This document shows, piece after piece, positions 1 through 9,295 of a stretch of 64,000 bases of DNA; position 1 is the stretch's first letter, and every line of letters begins with the position of its first letter. This DNA is from Christensenellaceae bacterium OttesenSCG-928-K19 (GTDB lineage Bacteria > Bacillota > Clostridia > Christensenellales > Christensenellaceae): the NCBI GenBank assembly GCA_030266015.1, contig JAJDHD010000004.1:17501-81500 (forward strand), in the 5' to 3' direction. Under the pieces are notes generated by a model. It was not told the origin of the DNA. It made no database searches and saw only the letters and a list, made by a program, of their open reading frames with translations. The position numbers and the translations under genes are program-made.

Positions 1-1086
<1,086 letters not shown>

Positions 1087-1214
1087 TCAAATATTTATTT
1101 GATGAAAAGTCGAATAACAGGATTTGATGTAGAACGAAGAACTTTTGATTTAGACATCATCTGATTTATTCTTTATGTAGTTTTCAGCGTGCTTGTATTA
1201 GCTGAAAGAAGGTT

Positions 1215-1238
1215 ATGATCCTCAGTAGCTCAGCGGTA
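1215..1238 (+). repeat. Extra copy of the 5' end of tRNA-Asn (24 bp)
   Basis: A 24-bp stretch identical to 1350-1373. It covers the four bases before the tRNA and the first 20 bases of tRNA-Asn (acceptor 5' strand and D arm start). After it the sequence leaves the tRNA and does not return until the second, complete copy 135 bp downstream. It cannot fold as a tRNA alone. It looks like a long target-site duplication or the remains of a partial tandem duplication. Confidence 0.9.
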
Positions 1239-1349
1239 TTACTGAATGCGAGGAGAAGGCAAGCGCAAAGTGCGCAGGCTGAACCCGCGATGAAGGATGC
1301 CAGCATGTGTGATAAGAGGAATGTGCGGTAGGGATTAAAGGCCGCAGGA
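1239..1349 (+). mobile_element. 111-bp insert-like segment between the two tRNA-Asn 5' copies
   Basis: This non-coding segment lies between 24-bp direct repeats of the tRNA-Asn 5' end. It begins with TTACTG and contains a short hairpin, GCGC-AAAGT-GCGC (about 1263-1275). It shares a sparse but ordered set of words with the second segment at 1484-1588: ACTG at the left end, GCAAG-n-C-n-AAAG, GAA-n-CC, GCC, and an AGGNATG-n-GGTA stretch near the right end. Because the downstream tRNA copy is whole, the insertion is neutral for tRNA function. I do not recognise the element family. It could be a small non-autonomous element or an RNA whose function is unknown. Confidence 0.55.
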
Positions 1350-1353
1350 ATGA

Positions 1354-1428
1354 TCCTCAGTAGCTCAGCGGTAGAGCATTCGGCTGTTAACCGAAGGGTC
1401 GTTGGTTCAAACCCAACCTGGGGAGCCA
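1354..1428 (+). tRNA. tRNA-Asn (anticodon GTT)
   Basis: The gene is 75 nt including an encoded CCA. The acceptor stem TCCTCAG (1354-1360) pairs with CTGGGGA (1418-1424) through one G-T wobble. The D arm has GCTC-AGCGGTA-GAGC, the anticodon stem-loop CGGCTGTTAACCG shows GTT, and the T arm has the GGTTCAAACCC signature. It sits between 23S and 5S rRNA and is probably processed from the rRNA transcript. Confidence 0.97.
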
Positions 1429-1429
1429 C

Positions 1430-1453
1430 GTTGGGGCGGGGCACTGCCCCAAC
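1430..1453 (+). other. Hairpin between tRNA-Asn and 5S rRNA
   Basis: GTTGGGGC (1430-1437) and GCCCCAAC (1446-1453) form an 8-bp perfect stem with an 8-nt loop. No T-run follows, so it is more likely a processing or spacer stem in the rRNA precursor than a terminator. Its 3' arm touches the first copy of the 33-bp repeat. Confidence 0.55.
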
Positions 1454-1483
1454 AATTAAATAGTTAAAAATTTCCGGTGGCGA
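1451..1483 (+). repeat. Extra copy of the 5S rRNA leader and 5' end (33 bp)
   Basis: A 33-bp stretch identical to 1589-1621. It covers an A/T-rich leader and about the first 11 bases of 5S rRNA (tccggtggcga). It is followed by non-5S sequence, and the complete 5S begins 138 bp downstream. It parallels the tRNA duplication just upstream. Confidence 0.9.
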
Positions 1484-1588
1484 CACTGTGAGCATGAGAT
1501 GAGCAAGTCGAAAGACGTGGCGAATCCATAGCGGATGTGTTTCGCCCCAGAAATGAAGAGTAGAGGTATGGTAAACGCCTGACCTCAA
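1484..1588 (+). mobile_element. 105-bp insert-like segment between the two 5S 5' copies
   Basis: This non-coding segment lies between 33-bp direct repeats. It starts CACTGTGAGC and carries a long hairpin around GGCGAATCC-atagcggat-GTGTTTCGCC (about 1518-1543). It shares ordered words with the 1239-1349 segment (ACTG, GCAAG-n-C-n-AAAG, GAATCC, ATGAAGAG, GGTATGGTAAA). The two segments are therefore candidate members of one family that has entered two RNA genes of the same operon while regenerating the 5' end of each. The family is not one I recognise. Confidence 0.55.
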
Positions 1589-1610
1589 AACAATTAAATA
1601 GTTAAAAATT

Positions 1611-1727
<117 letters not shown>

Positions 1728-1750
1728 TCAAATTTTTATAATGGTGAAGG

Positions 1751-1781
1751 GCCTTTTTGCACTAACGCAGGAGGGCTTTTT
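1751..1781 (+). terminator. Intrinsic terminator of the rRNA operon
   Basis: GCCTTTTTGC (1751-1760) pairs with GCAGGAGGGC (1767-1776) over ten positions, three of them T-G wobbles, around the loop ACTAAC. It is followed by TTTTT. Position and T-run fit a rho-independent stop just after 5S. Confidence 0.75.
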
Positions 1782-2079
1782 GCTTTATGGGGCTACTTTT
1801 TGAGGAGACTTGGTGTAAATGAGATATATTCTTTCTGATGTATTTTGCATTTGTGTGACAACGCTTTTATTGATGTGCAATTTTTGGCGGGATTAAGCAG
1901 GTCAACTTTGAAGTATTTGTTCCATTGTGATATGATGATATTGATGTAGAAGGATGAAAATGAGCGTCCACCAGCTTATAAAGAATACTTTGGATTGAAT
2001 AAATATAATAATTTTATTCATATCCCTTAAGAATAGGCTGAAGTATAATTTGCCAAAAAAATTCCATAATAAGTGGACT

Positions 2080-2107
2080 TTGGCGAAAATCAAATATATG
2101 ATATAAT
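2080..2107 (+). promoter_or_regulatory. Sigma-A type promoter of the surface-polymer cluster
   Basis: TTGGCG (2080-2085), 16-bp spacer, TATAAT (2102-2107), 43 bp before the first start codon. The stretch from 1782 to 2079 is A/T-rich and holds no gene that I can support; a 63-codon minus-strand ORF there has no ribosome site or recognisable content. Confidence 0.65.
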
Positions 2108-2150
2108 AATGTAAAGCCTGTAGTGAAATGCTCCGGCGGAGGCGGTGTTT

Positions 2151-3005
2151 GTGTTAAAAAAGATAGTATTCCTAGTTATAATATGCGCTGTCCTGTTATG
2201 TATTGTGTTGTATTCGGTATCACCACAGGGCGCGGATGATGCAGAATTCTATTTTTTTGATGTTGGTGAGGCTGATTGCATTCTGATCAAAAGTGGTGAC
2301 AAAGCAGCGCTGGTAGACACGGGGGAGCATAATGACAGTGAAGCTCTTAGTAAGAAGCTGTCTACACTTGGGGTGGAAAAGCTGGATTTTGTGGTGCTTA
2401 CGCATCCGGACAAAGACCATATTGGCGGGGCAGTGGAGTTGCTCCAGCAATTTCCGGCGGCAAAGGTTTATATGAGCCCGTTTGACAAGCAAAGCGACCG
2501 GCAGCGGGAATTAGAGGAATTCCTCGATTCAAGCGATATACCGGTAGAAATGCCGGATGCGCCTGTCCACTTGGCGTTGGGGGAGTTGGCATGTACCATT
2601 TATCCTCCGCAGATGGAATATGACGACGCAAACGACGCGTCGCTTCTGGTGTACGCCACGCATGGGAATGCTACAGTGCTATTGGCGGGTGACATAGAAG
2701 AACAGCGCATCAACGAGGCAATGACGCTTCCTGTTGAGTATTGTACATTGTATAAAGTCGCCCACCACGGCAGGGAAAATGAGGCATCTGCAGCTTATAT
2801 CGCCCATCTTTCTCCATTGTTTGCGGTGGTTACGGCGGATGAGGCCGAAGACGCCGTCAGGCAGGCTCTGCGCGAGGAAGGCACGGAACTTTTTTATACT
2901 GGTGATGGAGATGTAAAAGCAACAGTGAATGGCGATGAAATAACGCTTACACAGAGAGGGCTCAGTATTGGCAAGGAAGAGACGCGGCAAAGAACAAACA
3001 CTTGA
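2151..3005 (+). CDS. ComEC/Rec2-like metallo-beta-lactamase-fold hydrolase, membrane anchored
   Basis: About 284 residues. A single N-terminal hydrophobic segment (roughly residues 4-22) is followed by a metallo-beta-lactamase fold. The sequence shows FFDVGEADCILI, DTG, the metal motif THPDKDHIGG, LLAGDIE and VAHHG, in the order and form typical of the hydrolase domain of ComEC/Rec2. The multi-pass channel part of ComEC is absent, so this is the stand-alone secreted or membrane-tethered form, often annotated 'MBL fold metallo-hydrolase'. The substrate is unknown. I chose GTG at 2151 over GTG at 2145 because GGAGG (about 2138-2142) then has an 8-base spacing. It opens the cluster and overlaps the next gene by 38 bp, which suggests translational coupling. 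Confidence 0.85.
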   Translation: MLKKIVFLVIICAVLLCIVLYSVSPQGADDAEFYFFDVGEADCILIKSGDKAALVDTGEHNDSEALSKKLSTLGVEKLDFVVLTHPDKDHIGGAVELLQQFPAAKVYMSPFDKQSDRQRELEEFLDSSDIPVEMPDAPVHLALGELACTIYPPQMEYDDANDASLLVYATHGNATVLLAGDIEEQRINEAMTLPVEYCTLYKVAHHGRENEASAAYIAHLSPLFAVVTADEAEDAVRQALREEGTELFYTGDGDVKATVNGDEITLTQRGLSIGKEETRQRTNT

Positions 3006-3693
3006 AGTATCCAGGCAGGAAATTAAATTCCAGTTAAATCCTGTCCAGTATGTACGGCTGGCGCATTCGTTGGAAAATGTATTGCTGGAGGATAAGCATA
3101 ATGGAGATTTTGGCTATCCTGTCCGGTCGTTGTATTTTGATTCGTTTGCCGATACAGATTTTTTTCAAAAAATGGCGGGAGAAGAAAACCGCAAAAAAAT
3201 ACGGTTGCGTACCTATGATCCGGATGCAAAGCAGGTTAAGCTGGAGATAAAACGCAAGTTTAACAACGACCAGATAAAAAAATCTGTTTGGGTGGAACGC
3301 GAGGATGCGTTGGCGCTTATAAATTGCGATTATGAGGTGCTGCGGGAATATGAATCGCCGTCCGCTCAAATGCTTTACGAGATCATGCATGTTAATCGTG
3401 TGCGTCCTGTGACGCTTATTGAATATAACCGCAAGGCGTTTATCCATCCAACGAATAATATTCGTATTACGCTGGATACAGATATACGCGCCAGTGAGAC
3501 TTGCTTTGATTTCTTTGGCCACGACCCCGTCCTAACGCCGGTGGAGGAGTTTGCGTTTGCGTTAGCCGAGGTGAAATTTAACGGATTTTTAATGGGATGG
3601 CTTTCAGAGCTTCTTTCTGATTATGGATTTAACCGCAGCGCTTACAGTAAATATGCGGTTGCGCGCTCTATGCTGGAACAATTTTTAACGTAG
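2968..3693 (+). CDS. VTC domain-containing polyphosphate polymerase-like protein
   Basis: 241 residues, soluble. It carries the tunnel-fold VTC domain: EIKFQL near the N terminus, RSLYFDS, KIRLRTY, KLEIKRK, WVERED, IEYNRKAF, RITLDT and AEVKFNG, that is, the alternating basic and acidic strands that line the VTC tunnel. In yeast VTC4 this fold makes polyphosphate from ATP. The bacterial copies, next to DUF4956 and CotH as here, have no settled product. The start is TTG at 2968 with AGAGGG seven bases upstream; it lies inside the end of the previous gene. The catalytic activity is inferred from the fold only. Confidence 0.85.
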   Translation: MARKRRGKEQTLEVSRQEIKFQLNPVQYVRLAHSLENVLLEDKHNGDFGYPVRSLYFDSFADTDFFQKMAGEENRKKIRLRTYDPDAKQVKLEIKRKFNNDQIKKSVWVEREDALALINCDYEVLREYESPSAQMLYEIMHVNRVRPVTLIEYNRKAFIHPTNNIRITLDTDIRASETCFDFFGHDPVLTPVEEFAFALAEVKFNGFLMGWLSELLSDYGFNRSAYSKYAVARSMLEQFLT

Positions 3694-3711
3694 AAGAGGA
3701 GAAATGGCAAA

Positions 3712-4377
3712 ATGAGAGAATTCTTGTACAACCTACTTTATGAAAGCACTTCGGAAATCACGCCGCTTATGGTGCTGGAAAGCATGGGTGTTGCCCTTGT
3801 GCTGGCGTTGGTGCTGTATGGCACATACCGTCTTACATTTAGCGGTGTGGTATACAGCAAAAAATTCAACATTTCATTGATCATGCTCACGCTTGTCAGT
3901 GCTGTTGTCATGAATATCATTGGAAGCAGCGTGGCGCTTTCCTTAGGTATGGTGGGTGCGCTCTCCATCGTGAGGTTCCGTACAGCTATCAAGGATCCGC
4001 GCGATACTGCTTTCATCTTCTGGGCTATTTGCATAGGTTTGGGCGCAGGGTCGCACAATTATCTTATTGTAGCCATTGGCACCCTTGTAATTGCGCTTTT
4101 GTGCATCATTCTCAGCCTGCGTATGCGGGGGGATGACAAATACCTTGTTATTGTGCGGGGCAACCTGGAAAATATGGACGCTGTACGCGCACACATTTTT
4201 GGCCTTTACCGCGCCTGCAAGCTTCGCGCGGAGACGGTTACAAGTACCTATACCGAATTGGTATATCAGGTGAAGTTGAAGGATGAACATAGCGCCAAAG
4301 ACTATGAGGCCTTGCAGCAACTGGAAGGGGTCGATTATGTCAATATTGTGGCACAAAATGGAGAAACGCTTGGCTAG
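3712..4377 (+). CDS. DUF4956 family membrane protein
   Basis: 221 residues. Three to four hydrophobic segments cover roughly residues 20-145, followed by a soluble C-terminal domain of about 75 residues. The family signature SIVRFRTAIKDPRDTAF is present (about residues 85-101). DUF4956 proteins are almost always next to a VTC-domain gene, as here; they probably form a membrane complex with it. A good ribosome site (GAGGAG) precedes the ATG. The stop codon is followed directly by the CotH start codon with no gap. Confidence 0.85.
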   Translation: MREFLYNLLYESTSEITPLMVLESMGVALVLALVLYGTYRLTFSGVVYSKKFNISLIMLTLVSAVVMNIIGSSVALSLGMVGALSIVRFRTAIKDPRDTAFIFWAICIGLGAGSHNYLIVAIGTLVIALLCIILSLRMRGDDKYLVIVRGNLENMDAVRAHIFGLYRACKLRAETVTSTYTELVYQVKLKDEHSAKDYEALQQLEGVDYVNIVAQNGETLG

Positions 4378-5913
4378 ATGAAAACAACGATTACTTCGGG
4401 CTATAAAACAAAACTTTTAGGCATTCTATTACTGGCCGGTGTGCTGGTTTTATTTGCTGTAATTCTTTTGCCGCTGCCCGACTCGACCACCACGCAGCAA
4501 GAGCTTGTGCCCGACCAACCTGTGCGCAGGGAAGGGTGCACCTGCCAGCTTGACCACAACCTGCCTATTGTGGTGATTGATACGGAGGGGCAGGATATCA
4601 GCACCCCCCCGCCCTACGCAACGATACAAAATGGAGAGATGGCGCTTAGGGTGCGTGAAAAAAGCGAGAAGTTCAGGGTCAATCTCTCTATCTATGAGCA
4701 GGATGGCTACGGTTACACATGTACCTGCGGCGTTGCGCAGCCCACTTTGACACAATCTGTATTGATTAGCCTGCGTGGGCAGTCGTCACTTAGAATGCCC
4801 AAAAACCAATATACGCTTAACTTTGTGGATGAGGACGGCGTGGAGCAGCCCCAGAGCGTGCTGGGTATGCCCAGCCACGACCAGTGGGTGCTGAACGGTT
4901 CGTATGTAGATAAAAGTCTTGTACGCAACGCGTTGGCGTTTGATATGGCCGAGCAAACTATGGACTATGCGCCGGGGTATGAGTATTGCGAGGTGTTGCT
5001 TAATTCTTCGGGGGGAGAGTTCTCCTTTGACCGGGATTATTATGGCGTTTATCTGATGGTAGAAAAGATAGAGCGCGGTGCGAACAGGGTGGATATCGAC
5101 CGCTCTGACCCAAGGGTAAACGACATTAGTTTTATTATCGCACGGGATAAAGTGAAAGTGGGAGATAATATACTCTACACTGATTGGAGCGCGCTGGAAG
5201 ATGATTTTGTGATTATCGGAGATACCGTGCGCCAACGCACGGTGATAGTGTGCAGTTACCCGGGCAGCGCAACGCTTACGGAAGAATACGCGGAACGGAT
5301 TACAGGCTTTTTAAATGATTTTGAATATGCGCTGGAATCTGCCGAGTTCAAGGATATCAATGATGGCTACCGGGGCTATATTGATGTTGATTCCTTTATT
5401 GAGCTTGCCATGATCAATGAGCTTTTTAAAAACATTGACGGCGGGGAGATCAGCACCTATTTCTATAAGGACCAGGGTGGCAAAATGAATGCAGGGCCCC
5501 TCTGGGACTTTGACCTTACGCTGGGAAATACCGACACAGAGGAAGTAAACGAGCCCACCGGATTTCGTATCATCAATACAATATGGTTTGAACGGTTGTT
5601 TCAGGATCCATATTTTGCCAAGCGCTATCAATCCATCTACCGCTTTTTGAGGGCGGGAGAGTGGCAGACAGATGAACTTACCCAAAGGGTGGATGGTCTT
5701 GTGGACGAACTGGGTCCCGCCATAGACCGCAACTTGGAGCGGTGGTATACCCCGGAAGCAATCCAGCAAGCAAATGTCAGGACAGATGCGATCTCACGCA
5801 CGGAGTATGATGCGGAAATTGAAGAGATCAAGCTGTTTTTAACAGAGCGGCTGGATTGGATGGACGATAACCTTCAAATTGTCCAACGCATAGAAAGGAA
5901 CACAATAGACTGA
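4378..5913 (+). CDS. CotH kinase family protein, membrane anchored
   Basis: 511 residues. An N-terminal hydrophobic segment (about 13-32) is followed by a CotH domain: SLRGQSS and MPKNQYTLNF (the G-x-S and K region), LNGSYVDKSLVRNALAF, GVYLMVEKIERGANRV and GPLWDFDLTLGN, whose DFD corresponds to the metal-binding motif of the CotH atypical protein kinases. CotH proteins phosphorylate Ser/Thr of surface proteins (spore coat proteins in Bacillus). Here the anchor points to extracytoplasmic action. A Cys-rich pair, CTCQ and CTCG, lies before the domain. It is coupled to its neighbours on both sides by zero or one base. Confidence 0.85.
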   Translation: MKTTITSGYKTKLLGILLLAGVLVLFAVILLPLPDSTTTQQELVPDQPVRREGCTCQLDHNLPIVVIDTEGQDISTPPPYATIQNGEMALRVREKSEKFRVNLSIYEQDGYGYTCTCGVAQPTLTQSVLISLRGQSSLRMPKNQYTLNFVDEDGVEQPQSVLGMPSHDQWVLNGSYVDKSLVRNALAFDMAEQTMDYAPGYEYCEVLLNSSGGEFSFDRDYYGVYLMVEKIERGANRVDIDRSDPRVNDISFIIARDKVKVGDNILYTDWSALEDDFVIIGDTVRQRTVIVCSYPGSATLTEEYAERITGFLNDFEYALESAEFKDINDGYRGYIDVDSFIELAMINELFKNIDGGEISTYFYKDQGGKMNAGPLWDFDLTLGNTDTEEVNEPTGFRIINTIWFERLFQDPYFAKRYQSIYRFLRAGEWQTDELTQRVDGLVDELGPAIDRNLERWYTPEAIQQANVRTDAISRTEYDAEIEEIKLFLTERLDWMDDNLQIVQRIERNTID

Positions 5914-8033
5914 TGCAGATCAGACGTTTTCTCATCATAATTGGCGCCGTTGTTATTGGGATATTGGCCGTGTGGTTAGTTGGCTCGCGGGTTTATTATA
6001 GCGGACTTGCTAACGAAGGGCAGGCACAATCTATTTCCCTGCCGCAAATATCCGGGGATCAGTTGTATATGGAGAAGGATGGCGAGCGGGAGGAATTCTA
6101 CATTCGCGGAGTGCACCTTTCTTCTTTTTACCCCGGTTACGAGCGTAATGTCAGCGATGTCAGCGAGGAACTCATTTTGCGTTGGCTACAGTTGATAGCA
6201 GATATGAATGCAAATACCATTATTGTGCCGTATATACAGCCTCCCGCGTTTTACAACGCAATCTACGACTATAATCTTACGAGTGAAACCCCTTTGTACA
6301 TCATTCACTCCGTTCCCATTGATGTGGAAGCGGCCATCACATTTTATGACGCTTACCAGGAGCAGGTGCGGGATGTGTTGTTGGGAGACGCAAAAGATAC
6401 AATCGACGTTGTACACGGCAGGGCGACGTTGCTAGGCAGTAACCGGCATCACAGCGGTATATATATGCAGGATGTGTCCAACTATGTACTCGGGTATATT
6501 TTGGGAACGGAAACCGCGCCCGAAATCGTTGCGCTCACCAAAGCGCGGTATTCGGATGTTACGGGCTATGAAGGGACTCATTTTCGGGTAGAGGAAGGAT
6601 CGGCCTTTGAATGCTTTATTGCAGAGATGATGGACTATACCTGTGACTATGAGCAAGCTACATATGGCAAAAAAAGCCTGTATACATACCTGAACTCACC
6701 AGACACCGACCCGGTGGAGCATGTGAATGAAACAAATGCGACAAAGGCTGCGGCAATCAACCTGAACAATATTCAAGCGACCGACGCCCAAAATCCCAAC
6801 TTGTTTGCGGGATTTCTCGCGCATCCAAATGCGCCGGATTTCCTAGATTTTGACGAATTTGACACCTCTCTGGAAACGGGATTTGCTCAATATATCCGTG
6901 AGCTTCAGGAGTTTCACAATGCGCCGCTTGTGATTGTGGACACGGGAATGTCTTCTGCACGCGGCAAATCCGGCATAGACGCGGACGACGGCTACGACCG
7001 CGGGAACATGAGCGAAGCACAGCAAGGCGAACGGCTGGTAAACTTGCTGCAAGATATTGAAACAGCCGGCTGTGCGGGGGTGGGCGTGCAGTCATGGCAG
7101 GACAATTGGGGACTATACACCACCACAAACCTGAAGGATTATACCAATCGCGACACTACGGCCTATTGGCAGGATATGCAGGCAAGCGATGAAAGTTTTG
7201 GCTTGCTTGCTTTTGAAGCGGGGCGCATGGAGTCCGTTTGCACGGTAGATGGTGATATTAAAGAGTGGAAGGGCAGCGACATTATTGTGAAGCAGGATGA
7301 CCTCAGTGTTTCGGCCAAGAGTGATGACAAATACCTGTACCTGATGGTGGAAAAGAGCGGGTGGAGCCTGAATGATGACATCATGTATGTGGGGATTGAT
7401 ATTACACCCAAAAGCGGCGCGGCCTCTTGGGAGGAGGAGGGAATTTCATTCCCTATGGGGGTAGACTTTATATTGCGTTTATCCGGCTATAACGAATCGC
7501 GGATGCTGGTGCAAGAGCGTTATGACATTTTTCATTATCTTTATACCTACTACAGCAATGATGTGGATAAACAGGTCAATCCTCCTGCCGCGGATTCGCC
7601 GGAGTTTGGCGGCCTTTACCTTTTAAACCGCAAGTCCTTTTATTTGCGGGATACAGGTGTAATTGAGCCGCCGGTCTATTACGAAACAGGGCGTCTTGAA
7701 AGCGGAACGGCAAACCCGTCCGACCCAGAATATAATTCCCTTACGGATTTTAATAAAGAAGGGGACGCAATGGAAATCCGCATTCCATGGACAATGCTCA
7801 ATGTGAGCGACCCGCTGAAAAGGAAAATCCAACCGGATTTTTATGCGGACGGACTATTTTCAGAGGATACTTTTAACGATATCAATATATGTGCCGTTTT
7901 TGCGGGAGCGGATGGGACGTCAGCGCAATCGGGCGGCGGTGCACATAGACTTGGCCGTATGAGGAATCTGGAATATAGGGAGCGGCGCAAGCAATCTTAT
8001 TATATTTTGCAGGAGTATTGGGGGCGACAATAA
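5913..8033 (+). CDS. Glycoside hydrolase-like TIM-barrel protein with C-terminal carbohydrate-binding-like domain, probably inactive
   Basis: 706 residues with one N-terminal membrane anchor (about 7-25). It is a clear paralogue of the lipoprotein at 10715-12805: both have RGV at the start of the barrel, MNxNTI, FYxAxYD, HG, SDVS, a late SWQDxW and then a C-terminal part starting VDGDxxEW, which resembles CBM9/DOMON-type sugar-binding domains. The paralogue has GEYGSPSSRG where retaining glycosidases place the nucleophile Glu; this protein has VDTGMSSARG, so the Glu is missing. The earlier acid/base-like Glu (GTE) is kept. It may bind rather than cut a glycan. Its start codon overlaps the CotH stop by one base. 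Confidence 0.7.
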   Translation: MQIRRFLIIIGAVVIGILAVWLVGSRVYYSGLANEGQAQSISLPQISGDQLYMEKDGEREEFYIRGVHLSSFYPGYERNVSDVSEELILRWLQLIADMNANTIIVPYIQPPAFYNAIYDYNLTSETPLYIIHSVPIDVEAAITFYDAYQEQVRDVLLGDAKDTIDVVHGRATLLGSNRHHSGIYMQDVSNYVLGYILGTETAPEIVALTKARYSDVTGYEGTHFRVEEGSAFECFIAEMMDYTCDYEQATYGKKSLYTYLNSPDTDPVEHVNETNATKAAAINLNNIQATDAQNPNLFAGFLAHPNAPDFLDFDEFDTSLETGFAQYIRELQEFHNAPLVIVDTGMSSARGKSGIDADDGYDRGNMSEAQQGERLVNLLQDIETAGCAGVGVQSWQDNWGLYTTTNLKDYTNRDTTAYWQDMQASDESFGLLAFEAGRMESVCTVDGDIKEWKGSDIIVKQDDLSVSAKSDDKYLYLMVEKSGWSLNDDIMYVGIDITPKSGAASWEEEGISFPMGVDFILRLSGYNESRMLVQERYDIFHYLYTYYSNDVDKQVNPPAADSPEFGGLYLLNRKSFYLRDTGVIEPPVYYETGRLESGTANPSDPEYNSLTDFNKEGDAMEIRIPWTMLNVSDPLKRKIQPDFYADGLFSEDTFNDINICAVFAGADGTSAQSGGGAHRLGRMRNLEYRERRKQSYYILQEYWGRQ

Positions 8034-8038
8034 AGAAT

Positions 8039-9295
8039 ATGACAGTGAATCTTGTTTACATCGTATTTATTGGGCTAATAGCTGTGCTTGCGATTGTTAG
8101 CATTTACTTTATTTCAGACATGGTGGCACGTCGCAGGGAGGGCAAAAAAGTAGACGCGCTCACGCAAGAGCTGCGGTCTGTTTTTGCGCGTTTTTTGCCT
8201 GATGAGGGCGAGCCACATCAGGATCCGGAAAAAGCAGGTTGGGTGATACGGTATAAAGAAAAGCATCCGCACTATACCCCGGAGAGAAAGCAGCCAGGGC
8301 AAGTGGACGCGTTTTTTCGCAAGCAGCATAGCGGCGCGGATTATGACGATGATATCAGGCAGTTGAAGAAGCAGGTTATGACCAAGGCCGGGCTGCAGGC
8401 GTTCAATACATGCTACAGCGAGTATGTTTTGGCGCATGGTTATACCGAAAAAGCGCGTGATTTTGCCGGTATGGTCATTGATTACCGTGTATTGCAGAAA
8501 AACAAAGTGGTGCGGGACAAATACCGCACCAGTTATATTCTTTATCTGTTGGCAGAATACCGCATCTATACCCCGGAGGTAGAGGAGTTTGCGCTTCGGT
8601 CATTAAATGATAAATCGCTTTATGTGCGGGGAAACGCGCTTCGGGTAATCAAAAATACCGGGGATATTCCTCTCATGGCATATGCGTTTGAAACGATTAA
8701 TAAAAGTGAGCACTATTATAACGACAAGGTGCTGATAGACTTTTTGGATAGCTTTGCGGGTGATCTAGACTCGCTGGATGATGAACTGATTAAGCTGTTT
8801 GACAGTATGCAGGAAGAACTGCGAGTTCTGCTTATCACGCATTTTACAAACCGCCGCAATAACAATCCGGTCATTCTGGATAAAATGCTGGAGTGCATGG
8901 AGGACGAGGACATGGAGGTGGTGATTGCCGCCACTAAATATTTTGGCTGGATGTATGACAAGCGTGCACACGACCTGATTCTTCAAAACCTGGGTAATGA
9001 GCAATGGGAAATCCGGGCGCAAAGCGCGCGGGTTGCGCAAAGGGGATATGGCAGCCCACAAATGATAGACAGGCTGGAGTGCCTTCTTGGCGATGGAAAC
9101 TGGTTTGTGCGTATGAATAGCGCGTATTCATTTATCAATATGGTAGAGGATGAGGCGCGTATTAATGCCGTGCTTGAGGGCGGCGACCGCTATGCTCGTG
9201 AGATAACAATGTATGTTATGTTCGATAGAGGTAAGATGGATTATGACCGCTATACCCAAATGATGGAAAAAGAAGCGGAAAGGAGCCTTGCCTGA
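8039..9295 (+). CDS. HEAT-repeat protein with N-terminal membrane anchor
   Basis: 418 residues. One hydrophobic segment (about residues 5-24) is followed by a cytoplasmic-looking helical solenoid. Helical HEAT-like units are visible, e.g. SLNDKSLYVRGNALRVI, LGNEQWEIRAQSARVA and LLGDGNWFVRMNSAYSF, each with the D-x-x-R/N-A pattern. Such proteins commonly scaffold polysaccharide synthases, and this one sits directly before the glycosyltransferase with a TGATG overlap. A TTG at 8018 is also open, but ATG at 8039, downstream of GGGGGCGA, gives a cleaner membrane anchor. The function is not known. Confidence 0.65.
   Translation: MTVNLVYIVFIGLIAVLAIVSIYFISDMVARRREGKKVDALTQELRSVFARFLPDEGEPHQDPEKAGWVIRYKEKHPHYTPERKQPGQVDAFFRKQHSGADYDDDIRQLKKQVMTKAGLQAFNTCYSEYVLAHGYTEKARDFAGMVIDYRVLQKNKVVRDKYRTSYILYLLAEYRIYTPEVEEFALRSLNDKSLYVRGNALRVIKNTGDIPLMAYAFETINKSEHYYNDKVLIDFLDSFAGDLDSLDDELIKLFDSMQEELRVLLITHFTNRRNNNPVILDKMLECMEDEDMEVVIAATKYFGWMYDKRAHDLILQNLGNEQWEIRAQSARVAQRGYGSPQMIDRLECLLGDGNWFVRMNSAYSFINMVEDEARINAVLEGGDRYAREITMYVMFDRGKMDYDRYTQMMEKEAERSLA

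Noticed and set aside
1184-1588. 134-codon minus-strand ORF across tRNA-Asn and the insert-like segments
   Set aside because: It is antisense to a functional tRNA and to repeats; translations of this kind across tRNA genes are a well-known annotation artefact.
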